Part shown: piece by piece, positions 6,043 through 6,093 of the stretch
Numbering within the stretch: the first letter of the stretch is position 1
Layout of the letters: every line of letters starts with the position of its first letter
Source: Lactobacillus amylolyticus DSM 11664
GTDB lineage: Bacteria; Bacillota; Bacilli; Lactobacillales; Lactobacillaceae
NCBI RefSeq assembly: GCF_000178475.1
Contig: NZ_ADNY01000037.1
Span: forward strand, 1-6,093
Direction: 5' to 3'
Length of the DNA stretch: 6,093 bases
The notes under the pieces: model-generated
What the model saw: the letters and a program-made list of their open reading frames with translations, nothing else
What the model was told of the DNA's origin: nothing
The model's database searches: none
Made by a program: the position numbers and the translations under genes

Positions 6043-6093
6043 CAAACAAGAAGGAATTCAATTACAACACAGCCAAGTGTTTCATGGATAAGT
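6015..6093 (+). CDS. Possible 5' end of an unrecognised protein, cut by the window edge
   Basis: An open frame starts at ATG 6015 and runs without a stop to the last base. It gives 26 residues beginning MTKIIIKIRTNKKEF, lysine-rich and polar. I do not recognise the family. There is no convincing ribosome binding site; the bases before it are T-rich. The frame has been open only since 6000, so on statistical grounds it could be spurious. A transposase or other accessory protein is possible but not supported by any motif visible here. Confidence 0.35.
   Translation, partial: MTKIIIKIRTNKKEFNYNTAKCFMDK

Noticed and set aside
1..6093. CRISPR array, defence system, prophage or complete insertion sequence
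   Set aside because: No regularly spaced repeats, no nuclease, integrase or transposase motifs, and no target-site duplication were seen; the identifiable genes are housekeeping or metabolic.

Overview
The window looks like chromosomal DNA of a low-GC Firmicute, most likely a Lactobacillus of the acidophilus/helveticus/crispatus group. This rests on the A+T-rich spacers, Firmicute-type GGAGG ribosome binding sites, a T-box riboswitch before a seryl-tRNA synthetase, a CcpA-type cre-like site, and the general character of the proteins. The species is an inference.

Left half (about 1-3070), all on the minus strand. Read in transcription order it holds an intact alpha/beta-hydrolase esterase (3031 to 2237), a broken helix-turn-helix regulator six bases behind it (2230 to 1533), and an NAD(P)-dependent aldehyde dehydrogenase (1440 to 57) with its own TATAAT box overlapped by a cre-like site. 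A strong hairpin at 5-41 closes the block. The dehydrogenase is frameshifted in a 7-A run, so its true first 39 codons (1440 to 1324) lie in a different frame from the rest. The regulator has one clear A-run frameshift and, near its 3' end, two apparent compensating A-run indels. These single-base homopolymer changes are either real gene decay or consensus sequence errors.

Right half (about 3180-5930), all on the plus strand. A VTT/TVP38-TMEM64 family membrane protein (GTG start at 3192) overlaps by one base (TAATG) a RimJ/RimL-like GNAT acetyltransferase. The last codons and stop of the acetyltransferase coincide with the 5' arm of a serine T-box leader (about 4336-4552), which controls serS (4566-5873). 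A candidate promoter for this leader lies inside the acetyltransferase gene. serS is complete and ends at a rho-independent terminator.

The last 165 bases are A+T-rich, with an imperfect inverted repeat and the beginning of an unrecognised open frame that runs off the window. The divergent spacer at about 3071-3179 holds no gene I can support.

No CRISPR array, rRNA or tRNA gene, complete insertion sequence or evident undescribed system is visible. The points of real interest are the clustered homopolymer lesions, the overlap of a coding region with a riboswitch, and the cre-like site on the dehydrogenase promoter.
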